From Clostridiales bacterium (GTDB lineage: Bacteria > Bacillota > Clostridia > Saccharofermentanales > Saccharofermentanaceae), in NCBI GenBank assembly GCA_017513085.1, contig JAFWDK010000015.1, forward strand, positions 1-64,000: DNA of 64,000 nucleotides, given 5' to 3'. Below the pieces are notes generated by a model. It did no database searches, was not told where the DNA came from, and saw nothing but the letters and a program-made list of their open reading frames with translations. Shown here piece after piece: positions 37,486-45,268 of this stretch (within the stretch, counting starts at the first letter, position 1; each line of letters begins with the position of its first letter). The position numbers and the translations under genes were made by a program.

Positions 37486-37590
37486 ACATGTTCCTCCATT
37501 TCGGGAATTGTGTTCTTTTCCGCTGTGATAAAAACCACATTAAAAAAGCAGACGGGAGCGTGCCTCTTCTGAAGCACACTCACCCTCTAC

Positions 37591-37985
37591 TCATGATAAT
37601 ACAAAGTTCTTTTTCAGGCAAAACGGCTGCGCCCGGCGATCGGTCATCCGTTGATCGTATTGTGACGCATTATCAGTATAAAATCGAAGGCCAGAATAAG
37701 AAGAAGCGCAAGGTATCTTGCTGGTGGATATCATCATCACCGCATAGTGAACAGCCGCACCATCCACGATGTGCTGCAGGATCCCAAGAAACCTGTATTT
37801 CTTCAAGTCATAAAAGAAAAGTACAAACTGTACTTGTTCTCTTTGTCCTTTCGAAAGAGAAGAAATCTTCTGCTTAGCATCAAAATGCAAAGTCTTAAGA
37901 AACGAAAGTGCTTTTGCCTTATCAAAATCCGGGAAGAATCTCTCCATGTAGGAAACCGAAGCTTGTATCGTCGAAATCTTCCAAT
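37591..37985 (-). pseudogene. Remnant of an ABC-transporter ATP-binding gene (YtrB/EcsA-like)
   Basis: On the minus strand the frame reads ERFFPDFDKAKALSFLKTL, then FDAKQKISSLSKGQREQVQF. This is the helical region and LSKGQ signature typical of YtrB-like ABC ATPases (FYPDFD...KQKISxLSKGxxEKVQ). The Walker A half is missing; the sequence upstream is the hairpin array. After the signature the Walker B LDEP is gone, and a GWDPAAHR stretch resembling the GVDPAAR D-loop appears in another frame, so the gene is truncated and frameshifted. The remaining bases up to 37485 show nothing recognisable. Confidence 0.55.
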
Positions 37986-37989
37986 TTGA

Positions 37990-38357
37990 TTTGCCGGACA
38001 GTCAGTATATTTACGATGATTCTCCATTTCCACTGACGCGAAGTCAGTGGAAATTGGCATAACACCAAAAAACACTGATTCGGAGTAGCGGCTGTCAGTG
38101 CTTTTCGCGAAATCATAGAAAAAAACTGACAGGTAATCAGTGGAAATTACAAAAATCATGAAATACACTGACAAGTGGTCAGTATAAAAATCGAAAACAA
38201 AGAAAAACACTGATTCAATTGCCGGACAGTCAGTATATTTACGATGATTCTCCATTTCCACTGACGCGAAGTCAGTGGAAATTGGCATAACACCCAAAAA
38301 CACTGATTCGAAATCGCGGCTGTCAGTGCTTTTCGCGGAATCATAGAAAAACACTGA
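37990..38357 (-). repeat. Regular array of CACTGA...TCAGTG hairpins, 42/51-bp periodic
   Basis: CACTGA (or ACTGA) begins at 38031, 38073, 38124, 38166, 38208, 38259, 38301 and 38352 and its complement TCAGT at 38002, 38044, 38095, 38137, 38179, 38230, 38272 and 38323. The spacing is always 42 or 51 bp. The distance from each TCAGT to the next CACTGA is constant at 29 bp; only the hairpin interior varies (7 or 16 nt). A 139-bp part (37991-38129) is repeated at 38219-38357, offset 228 bp, with about six substitutions and no indels. On the minus strand most stems are followed by T-runs. A 183-codon frame runs through it giving 14- and 17-residue TD...SV repeats, but I see no convincing start codon and ribosome site for it. 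Confidence 0.85.
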
Positions 38358-38423
38358 AATGCCGGTTTCATCATGACCTCCGGGGGTATATCAAAGAGGG
38401 ACTGGATCGTTCTCAATCCCATG

Positions 38424-38460
38424 AAAAAAGGGACCATCTCGTAGTTTTTGAGATAGTCCC
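38424..38460 (-). terminator. Terminator of the DUF4428 gene
   Basis: On the minus strand GGGACTATCTC and GAGATGGTCCC pair around a short loop and run into TTTTTT, 34 bp past the DUF4428 stop. Confidence 0.85.
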
Positions 38461-38494
38461 TTCTGAATTGCTTATCCAATTCGTAAAACAGGAA

Positions 38495-39706
38495 TTATAC
38501 GAGACGTGTTCCGCAGAATCCGCAGCATCCGTCAGGTCCGATCGCTGTTGTTGCCTGACATGCCGGGCAAGTTACCTGCTGGCCGACTGCTGCGCCCATA
38601 CCTTGCTGCGCAAACTGTTGCGGCTGACCGAACTGCTGCTGCGGCATACCCTGCTGAGCAAACTGCTGTGGCTGACCGAACTGCTGCTGCGGCATACCCT
38701 GCTGAGCAAACTGTTGCGGCTGACCATACTGTTGCTGTGGCATTCCATAGCCTTGCTGCATCGGCATTCCCTGCTGCATCGGCATACCCGGCTGAGCGAA
38801 CTGCTGCGGCTGGCCAAACTGTTGCGGCTGACCAAACTGCTGCTGCGGCATTCCGTAGCCCTGCTGCATCGGCATACCGGCCATAGCTCCCACCATGCCA
38901 ATACCCATACCGGCGGCGCCAAGACCATTCTGCTGAGCCGCTGCCATTGCCTGCTGCTGAGCCTGCTGCAATGCCATAGCCACGCTATTGGGATCATTAG
39001 GGTTAAACGGCATATTGCCGGCAGGAGCCGGAGCCGCACCACGCATCATGTCGATCGCGGCCTTGATCTCGTTACCCATATTCATGCACTCGTAGTACTT
39101 ATCGATGTTGTTATTATGCAGGCCGATACCGGAGTGGGATACGGTCCATCCGCCGTTTCCGCCCATCACGCCCATCGGCTGCTCACCGGTCTTGATGTAA
39201 CCATTCGACAGAGAGAATGTCATCTCGTCAAAATACTGGTGGCTGACACGGATCGTGCAGTGGAAATCGTAGGAATATTCATAACGCGGAGGATTGTAGC
39301 TTACGGACTTTCCTGTGCTGTCCGTACGACGGATCTCGTTTCTGCTCTCCTTTACGTCCAGGTCGCATCCCAAAGCCTGGGAATAATCCAGAACGTCCGG
39401 ATTGGCAGCATGGATATCGCTTGCACTGGTTACCATGAATTTTCTGGCATTCTCATCGATGATAAGTTTTGTATTGCGGCCGATCGTCTTGGTAGCGTTA
39501 AAAGCAGCGACCGCTGACTTGTTTTGCTCACGATACTGAAGCTGTGCATCAATATCTGCCTTCGTGCTGTGACGGCGCTCGCTAAACCAAGGAGAAAGCT
39601 TCGATGCGCACTCTTTACACATGTTCGCATCCTCAAGTTTTTTGTTGCCCAAAAGTCCGATCTTGTTTCCGCAAAAATCGCAGAATTTCTTATCAAAAAG
39701 TCCCAT
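38495..39706 (-). CDS. DUF4428 zinc-ribbon protein with Gln/Gly/Met/Pro-rich repeat tract
   Basis: 403 residues. The N-terminal DUF4428 zinc ribbon (MGLFDKKFCDFCGNKIGLLG...MCKEC) is followed by a folded middle region (about 60-235). A low-complexity tract (about 255-375) has repeated GMPQQQFGQPQQFAQQ units. A second zinc ribbon (CPACQATTAIG...CGFCGTRLV) ends the protein. The tract is prion-like in composition and likely disordered. GGGAGG six bases before ATG 39706 decides the start. DUF4428 proteins of this type occur widely in Firmicutes without known function. Monocistronic; the next gene upstream (DUF2130) is 170 bp away. Confidence 0.85.
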   Translation of the reverse strand: MGLFDKKFCDFCGNKIGLLGNKKLEDANMCKECASKLSPWFSERRHSTKADIDAQLQYREQNKSAVAAFNATKTIGRNTKLIIDENARKFMVTSASDIHAANPDVLDYSQALGCDLDVKESRNEIRRTDSTGKSVSYNPPRYEYSYDFHCTIRVSHQYFDEMTFSLSNGYIKTGEQPMGVMGGNGGWTVSHSGIGLHNNNIDKYYECMNMGNEIKAAIDMMRGAAPAPAGNMPFNPNDPNSVAMALQQAQQQAMAAAQQNGLGAAGMGIGMVGAMAGMPMQQGYGMPQQQFGQPQQFGQPQQFAQPGMPMQQGMPMQQGYGMPQQQYGQPQQFAQQGMPQQQFGQPQQFAQQGMPQQQFGQPQQFAQQGMGAAVGQQVTCPACQATTAIGPDGCCGFCGTRLV

Positions 39707-39875
39707 ACAAAACCTCCCAAACAAAAATTTATATCAACAATACTTTACCATTTTTACGCTCTGTCTTCAAGGAAAAAGAGCGCCGCGGAAGTGCTTTTGC
39801 ATGCGTCTAATTCCGCTTTGCGAGCACTTGTGCCACGGCGTATTTTTCTTGTCTTGGTTGAGACTTTGGAAGAAA

Positions 39876-41213
39876 CTACTCTTGCTTTGCATCCTTCAGG
39901 GCGTCAAGCTTCGCCTGCATGGTGGGATTGCCCTTCGTCAGTTTCTTGATCGTGACATCGTCCACCTTCTTGTTAGCCAGATATAACTGCTTGTCCGAAC
40001 CGGTAAGTTCTTTCTTGACCTTCTGCAGATGGTCGATCGTCTTGTCGATCTCCTCGATTGCCTTATCAAAGTGGGCATGTGCCAGATCGTAGTTTCGGCT
40101 GAAGTCGTTTTTGAATTGCATGAGCGAATCTTCGAAGTTCGTGATATCGATGTTCTGGTTTCTCGCCACCGCCAGCTCCTGCTTGTAGGTCAGTGCATTG
40201 AGGGCGGCATTACGAAGGATCGTGATGATCGGGATAAAGCACTGCGGTCGGACGACATACATTTTTTCGTACTTATAGGAAACATCCACGATTCCGCTGT
40301 TATAAAGCTCGTTGTCGCTCTCGAGAAGTGATACCAGCACGGCGTACTCACAGTCCTTCTCCCGTCTGTCCTTGTCCAGTTCTTTGAAAAAGTCCTCGTT
40401 CTTATGCTTGGTAGCCGTCGTATCCATCTCGTTTTTCATCTCAAACATGATCGAGATGATCTCGACACCGTTCTCGTCATTCTCGCGGTAAATGAAATCG
40501 CCCTTGCTTCCGGTCTTGGCATCGTTGTCTTTCTCGAAATATGCATTCCGGAACGCCGTCGCGCGCAGCTGGTTGAACTGGATCTCGCAGTGCTGCTCGA
40601 GGGATTCACCCACCATCTTTGTGGACATTTTTGTCTTCATCTCTTTATAGAAAGCGATCTCCTCATCCTTCTGCGTAAGAAGCGCCTTGCCAAGTTCTTT
40701 TTCCTTCGCAAGAGCATTCTCCAGATCACGCTTCTCCTGCGCGGTCGTGTTCTCGAGTTCATGCTTTTCTTTGGCAAACTTGATCTCCAGGTCGCTCTTT
40801 TCGAGAGTCAGCTTTTTCTCGATCTCGCTTTTTTCCAGCGTGAGTTTCTTCTCGAGTGCGCTCTTTTCTTCCTCGACCTTTTTCACTGCTTCGAGTACTT
40901 CGATACGCGTTCTGTCTTCGCTTGCATCGATCCGGCTCTGCAGATCTTTTGCCTTATCTTCGGCCGCACGAAGCTGATCCTTCAAGTCCTGTATCTCCTT
41001 CTCGTGGGCATCTTTGACAGACAGACGGATCTCATTCTCCTTTGATTCCATCTCCAGCTCGTGCTTCTCGGTCAGATGCTTCTGCAGATCATTGACTCTC
41101 TCAGTAAGGTCCTTCTCAAACTCCTTGTCCCGGATCTGCTGCACGATCGAACTTAATTCCGTATCATCTACTGTAAATGCTTGTCCACAATGCGGGCACT
41201 TCAACTCTGCCAT
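39876..41213 (-). CDS. DUF2130 coiled-coil protein with N-terminal zinc ribbon
   Basis: 445 residues. It begins with a CPHCGQAF zinc-binding half, then a long charged coiled coil (about 30-185, with tandem LEKKLTLEKSEIE-type repeats). The DUF2130 domain follows (about 190-400: ISIMFEMKNEMDTTATKHKNED, VLVSLLESDNELYNSG, MYVVRPQCFIPIITILRNAA). The FEMKNE context resembles a restriction-endonuclease-like (PD-(D/E)xK) core, but that is my reading, not an established activity. AAGGAGGAACCG precedes the ATG. Confidence 0.88.
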   Translation of the reverse strand: MAELKCPHCGQAFTVDDTELSSIVQQIRDKEFEKDLTERVNDLQKHLTEKHELEMESKENEIRLSVKDAHEKEIQDLKDQLRAAEDKAKDLQSRIDASEDRTRIEVLEAVKKVEEEKSALEKKLTLEKSEIEKKLTLEKSDLEIKFAKEKHELENTTAQEKRDLENALAKEKELGKALLTQKDEEIAFYKEMKTKMSTKMVGESLEQHCEIQFNQLRATAFRNAYFEKDNDAKTGSKGDFIYRENDENGVEIISIMFEMKNEMDTTATKHKNEDFFKELDKDRREKDCEYAVLVSLLESDNELYNSGIVDVSYKYEKMYVVRPQCFIPIITILRNAALNALTYKQELAVARNQNIDITNFEDSLMQFKNDFSRNYDLAHAHFDKAIEEIDKTIDHLQKVKKELTGSDKQLYLANKKVDDVTIKKLTKGNPTMQAKLDALKDAKQE

Positions 41214-41286
41214 AAACGGTTCCTCCTTATGAAATAGTATCGGGTCTGATCTTGAGCTGAGTATACAAGATCCCCTCCGGAAAGAG

Positions 41287-41303
41287 GTCTCCCGCCGGGA
41301 GAC
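41287..41303 (-). terminator. Hairpin directly after the sensor kinase gene
   Basis: GTCTCCC and GGGAGAC form a perfect 7-bp stem with a GCC loop, three bases beyond the kinase stop codon. There is no T-run on the minus strand, so it may be a weak terminator or an mRNA end stabiliser. Confidence 0.4.
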
Positions 41304-41305
41304 GT

Positions 41306-42679
41306 TTATTTCTTCTCAGGGTCGGCTTTCTCTTCAGAGGATTTTACTTCCTTCGGCGCTTCCTTGGCCATCTTCGGGAACTCCAGCGTGATCTTCGTAC
41401 CTTCGCCAAGTTCACTCTCGAGGCTTACCTCGGCGTTATGGAACTGGGCACCATGCTTCACGATAGAAAGGCCGAGACCTGTACCGCCGATTTCTTTCGA
41501 GTGGCTCTTGTCCACGCGGTAAAAGCGCTCGAACACGCGTTTCTGATGTGTTTTCGGGATACCGATACCGGTGTCCGATACGGAAAGGATCACTTTATCG
41601 TCAGTGGAATGAACATCGACTTCGACTTTTCCGCCCGGCCGGTTATACTTGATCGCATTGTCACAGAGGTTATAGACCATCTCGGAAAGGAGCTGGTACA
41701 CACCGGACACCTCTTCATGCGTTCCCTTCATCTCCAGCTGAATATTTGTCTTAGAGGCTGTCGGTTTCAGACTGTCCAGAACTTCCGCGGAAAGCTCATA
41801 TAGATCGACATTCTCTCGATCTGGTCCGATGCCCTCCTCGTCCAGTTTCGAAAGCTTGATGATGTCTTCGATCAGCATCATGAGACGCTGGGATTCTTTA
41901 TAGATATCCGATGAAAATTCCTGCACTTTCTCCGGCGGAACAACACCCTTGGCCATCAGTTCGGCAAACCCGGAGATCGATGTCAGTGGGGTCTTCAACT
42001 CGTGCGAAACATTCGCGGAGAACTCCCGGCGAAGTGCTTCCCGCTGTGCCACTTCTTCCTGAATGGTCAGTTTCTGCTCACGGATCTTCTGAATAAAAGG
42101 AGAAAGCTCCGGATACGTATTCGTCTCCGGATGGTCGATATCCAGTTCATTGATCGGTCGTACGATCTGCTTTGCTACACGGAAAGAAAGCACTACGGAA
42201 ATCATGAGAACGAGAACCAGTACCCAAAGGACCGGGCTTACTGCATAAAGAGCATAGCGGACAGCGCTGAGCGGACGGCTGAGTCTTAAGATCGTGCCAT
42301 CTTCGCACTTTGTGGCGCAATACATGGTGGTTTCACCACTGCTCTCTGACTTACGGATCGCCTTGCCTTCCCCATCCTGAAGTGCCGACTTGACCTCCGG
42401 ACAATCCTTCTGATTGGGAAACGGCACCCCCGTTTCATTGTCAAAAAGGACGCTTCCGTCTGCACCGATCCAAGTGATCCGGTTGATATCGCCAAGCTTC
42501 GAAAGATACGTCTCACCGCTAAGCATGAGTCCTTTCTCCGCATAAGACACCTCCTGCTGAAGCGCCGCATACGTCTCATCCATTCTCTGCTTATATTGCA
42601 GCCCGAAAAAAAGCGCTCCACAAACGATCAGAACAGACAGACCTACTAAAAATGTGTTTCGAAAAATCGTCTTGATCAT
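41306..42679 (-). CDS. phoR: PhoR-like sensor histidine kinase
   Basis: A membrane kinase of 457 residues. It has a first helix (11-31), an extracellular sensor of about 120 residues, a second helix (about 143-165) and a short HAMP-like linker. The dimerisation box FSANVSHELKTPLTSISGFAELM (phospho-His in SHELKTPL) and the ATPase domain (CDNAIKYNRPGG, VSDTGIGIP, GGTGLGLSIVKHGAQFH) follow. The C-terminus is Lys/Glu-rich. Its start lies three bases after the response-regulator stop. Adjacent to a Na/Pi symporter, it is most likely the phosphate-starvation sensor. Confidence 0.9.
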   Translation of the reverse strand: MIKTIFRNTFLVGLSVLIVCGALFFGLQYKQRMDETYAALQQEVSYAEKGLMLSGETYLSKLGDINRITWIGADGSVLFDNETGVPFPNQKDCPEVKSALQDGEGKAIRKSESSGETTMYCATKCEDGTILRLSRPLSAVRYALYAVSPVLWVLVLVLMISVVLSFRVAKQIVRPINELDIDHPETNTYPELSPFIQKIREQKLTIQEEVAQREALRREFSANVSHELKTPLTSISGFAELMAKGVVPPEKVQEFSSDIYKESQRLMMLIEDIIKLSKLDEEGIGPDRENVDLYELSAEVLDSLKPTASKTNIQLEMKGTHEEVSGVYQLLSEMVYNLCDNAIKYNRPGGKVEVDVHSTDDKVILSVSDTGIGIPKTHQKRVFERFYRVDKSHSKEIGGTGLGLSIVKHGAQFHNAEVSLESELGEGTKITLEFPKMAKEAPKEVKSSEEKADPEKK

Positions 42680-42682
42680 ATA

Positions 42683-43363
42683 TTAATCCTCCACAAAGCG
42701 ATATCCGACTCCTCGCACGGTTTGGATATACATGCCGGCCGGTCCGAGCTTGGCCCGAAGCGTACGAATGTGTACATCCAGAGTACGGTTTTCCCTTTCT
42801 GCTCCCAGTCCCCATATCTTTTCAAGGAGTGTTTCCCGCGACATAACGATGCCACGGTTATCGATCAGAAGGAGAAGTAACATGAATTCTTTATAGGTCA
42901 GCGCGATTTCTTCTTCGTTTACCTTCACTTCGTGCCTGTCCCGGCAAACATACAGTTCGCGCCAACTATATTCGGATGTTTTCGAGCCGGAAGAACGTCG
43001 GCGCAATACTGCACGGACGCGTGCCACCAGTTCCATCATTCCGAAAGGTTTGGAAATATAATCATCTGCACCGGCGTCAAGGCCTTCCACCCGGTCATAT
43101 TCCGTATTTTTCGCAGTTAAGATGATCACGGGGATCTCCTCGGTGGCAAGCTGATTGCGTAAACGCTTTAATATCTCGATTCCACCTTCTCCCGGAAGCA
43201 TGATGTCCAGAAGTATTAATTCCGGTTCCTCTTTTTTCATCGCTTCCCAGAATCTCTCCGGCGTCCCGAATCCTTCCGCTTGAAAACCCTGGCTTTCCAG
43301 TGCATAGATAACCAGTTTGCGTATACTTTCATCGTCTTCAAGCATGTAGATCACAGTTCTCAC
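42683..43363 (-). CDS. phoB: PhoB/PhoP-like response regulator
   Basis: A 226-residue OmpR-type regulator. The receiver domain has the acidic pair (LEDDE), the phospho-Asp in LILLDIMLPGEGG, and the switch residues in VIILTAKN and AGADDYISKPFG. The winged-helix domain has ALTYKEFMLLLLLIDNRG, REKIW-like LLEKIWGLG, RTLDVHIRTLRAKLG and VRGVGYRF. It is co-transcribed with the kinase. PhoB-type proteins bind TTAACA-like direct repeats at 11-bp spacing; such repeats lie just upstream on the shared control region. Confidence 0.92.
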   Translation of the reverse strand: MRTVIYMLEDDESIRKLVIYALESQGFQAEGFGTPERFWEAMKKEEPELILLDIMLPGEGGIEILKRLRNQLATEEIPVIILTAKNTEYDRVEGLDAGADDYISKPFGMMELVARVRAVLRRRSSGSKTSEYSWRELYVCRDRHEVKVNEEEIALTYKEFMLLLLLIDNRGIVMSRETLLEKIWGLGAERENRTLDVHIRTLRAKLGPAGMYIQTVRGVGYRFVED

Positions 43364-43410
43364 CTCGTGCTCATCTTAACAAAGAAACGTGAGAAATAAT
43401 AGTCTTTTCG

Positions 43411-43468
43411 TTTACAAATCACGAACAATTAACCTGTATTTAACATAAACCTGATCAAGGATTTAACA
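43411..43468 (+). promoter_or_regulatory. Pho-box-like direct repeats between phoB and the Na/Pi symporter
   Basis: TTTACA (43411), TTAACC (43429), TTAACA (43440) and TTAACA (43463). The middle two are 11 bp apart and the last is 23 bp (about two turns) further. This fits the TT(A/T)ACA repeat bound by PhoP/PhoB in Firmicutes. The regulator genes and the transporter diverge from this 140-bp region. Confidence 0.6.
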
Positions 43469-43504
43469 CAGGGATCATAAAGTAGATATTGGAGGGATAA
43501 AACT

Positions 43505-45256
43505 ATGGGAATTTCTGAAGTTATTAGTCTACTATCCGGTATCGCATTATTTCTATTCGGCATGACCCTTATGGGTGATGGTCTGAAACGGGTCTCCGGC
43601 AATAAGCTGGAACCGATCCTTTTCCGTCTGGCAGGAACACCTATCCGTGCTATGCTTCTCGGTACTTTCGTCACCGCCGTCATTCAATCTTCTTCTGCCA
43701 CGTCCGTCATGGTCGTCGGTTTCGTAAACTCCGGCATGATGAAAATGAAACAAGCGATCCGCGTTATCCTCGGCGCCATTCTCGGCACCAGCATCACCGG
43801 CTGGATCATCTGCTTAAGCTACATTGACAGTGGCTCAGGGATCCAGAGCATCCTTTCCACTTCGACACTGACGGGAGTCATTGCTGTTGTCGGCATTATC
43901 TTCCGTATGTTCTGCAAGAAAAAGATCCACCACCATATCGGTGACATCATGATGGGTTTTGCCGTCCTGATGTTCGGTATGAGTAACATGAGCTCCGCCG
44001 TCTCAAGCCTCGGTACCCAGCCATGGTTTACTTCTCTTCTGACTTCCATGACCCACCCGATCATGGGTATCCTCATCGGACTCGTTTTCTCGGCTCTTCT
44101 GCAATCGGCATCTGCCGCAGTCGGTATCATTCAGGCCCTCTCCCTTACCGGAGCGATCACCCTGGAGTCCGGACTTCCGCTCCTCATGGGTATTGCGATC
44201 GGTGCCTCTGTTCCGGTACTTCTTTCCGCACTTGGCGCGAATGTTAACGGTAGAAAAACCGCGGTCAGCTATCTGGTTGCATCCTTTATGGGCGTTATGG
44301 TCTGCTCGTCACTCTTTTACATCGGCGATGCCATCTTCCATTTCTCTTTCCTGTCCATGACCGTGAATCCTGTTTCGATTGCTTTGGTCAACACGATCCT
44401 TCGATTCTCCATCCTTCTGGTCCTCGCACCTTTTGTCGATGTGCTGGAAGCTGTTGCCAACCTGGTCGTTCCTACCAAGAACGAGCCCAATGACCCGGCC
44501 CTCAAGCTGGAGGAACGTTTCTTGACTCACCCTGCTTTGGCTATTGAACAGAGCAAGGCCACCATTGCCGATATGGCGCGCGATGCAGAAAAGTCAGTCG
44601 AAGCTGCCTCCGGTCTTATCTCGAACTTCAGTGAAGAAGGTTTCACGCATGTTGAAGATCTCGAAAACGCCGGCGACCGCTACGAGGACGCACTCGGCTC
44701 ATATCTCGCCAAATTGACCGGGGTAGAGCTTTCAGAGCGGCAGAATTGTGAAGTATCCAAGTTCCTGCACACACTTTCAGATTTCGAGCGTATCTCCGAC
44801 CATGCAGTCAGCATTGCCAGAAGCGCCCAGGAGATTCATGACAAGAATCTGACTTTTACTGATGATGCGAAAAAAGAACTGGCTGTCCTCATTTCTGCAG
44901 TTCGTGATAATCTGCATAATACCATCACATCCTTCATTAACGAAGATATCTCTATGGCACAGCGCGTCGAACCTCTTGAGGAAGTGATCGACTCACTTTG
45001 CGATGAGATGAAGATGCGCCACGTCGACCGCGTGCAGCAGGGACAGTGCACGATCGAGCATGGTTTTGTATTCAATGACCTCATCACATGTATGGAGCGT
45101 ATCTCCGATCACTGCTCGAACATCGCCGTCGCCCTCATCGAGCTCAGCACCGGTTCTTTTGACACACATATGTATCTCGGAAGGATCAAAGAGAAGCGCT
45201 CACCGGACTTCGAACACTATATCCAGGATTACACTGCCAAGTATTCTTTTGACTGA
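43505..45256 (+). CDS. Na+/phosphate cotransporter (NptA/PhoU type)
   Basis: Sodium-driven phosphate uptake at the cytoplasmic membrane. 583 residues. Two inverted Na_Pi_cotrans repeats carry the QSSSATSVMVVGFV and QSASAAVGIIQAL motifs within about eight to nine helices (1-330). The C-terminal PhoU-like helical domain (about 360-560) includes FLHTLSDFERISDHAVSIA and LITCMERISDHCSNIAVAL. GGAGGG eight bases before ATG. Preceded by Pho-box-like repeats and divergent from phoB-phoR, so it is probably induced by phosphate starvation. Confidence 0.93.
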   Translation: MGISEVISLLSGIALFLFGMTLMGDGLKRVSGNKLEPILFRLAGTPIRAMLLGTFVTAVIQSSSATSVMVVGFVNSGMMKMKQAIRVILGAILGTSITGWIICLSYIDSGSGIQSILSTSTLTGVIAVVGIIFRMFCKKKIHHHIGDIMMGFAVLMFGMSNMSSAVSSLGTQPWFTSLLTSMTHPIMGILIGLVFSALLQSASAAVGIIQALSLTGAITLESGLPLLMGIAIGASVPVLLSALGANVNGRKTAVSYLVASFMGVMVCSSLFYIGDAIFHFSFLSMTVNPVSIALVNTILRFSILLVLAPFVDVLEAVANLVVPTKNEPNDPALKLEERFLTHPALAIEQSKATIADMARDAEKSVEAASGLISNFSEEGFTHVEDLENAGDRYEDALGSYLAKLTGVELSERQNCEVSKFLHTLSDFERISDHAVSIARSAQEIHDKNLTFTDDAKKELAVLISAVRDNLHNTITSFINEDISMAQRVEPLEEVIDSLCDEMKMRHVDRVQQGQCTIEHGFVFNDLITCMERISDHCSNIAVALIELSTGSFDTHMYLGRIKEKRSPDFEHYIQDYTAKYSFD

Positions 45257-45268
45257 TCGATCGACAGA

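Noticed and set aside
37239..37877. 212-codon plus frame overlapping the metallophosphatase and ABC remnant
   Set aside because: No ribosome site, low-complexity basic product, and overlaps real minus-strand coding.
37803..38354. 183-codon reading frame through the hairpin array as a normal gene
   Set aside because: It begins at a GTG with no ribosome site, ends inside the ABC remnant, and is made of the repeat itself; kept as a finding, not as a CDS.
37990..38357. CRISPR array
   Set aside because: The periodicity is CRISPR-like, but units are too short (42/51 bp), the inter-hairpin segments are related rather than unique, and there is no long exact repeat or cas gene.
38156..38479. 107-codon minus frame over the terminator and array
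   Set aside because: It starts within the DUF4428 terminator region and runs through the array out of the main frame; no family resemblance.
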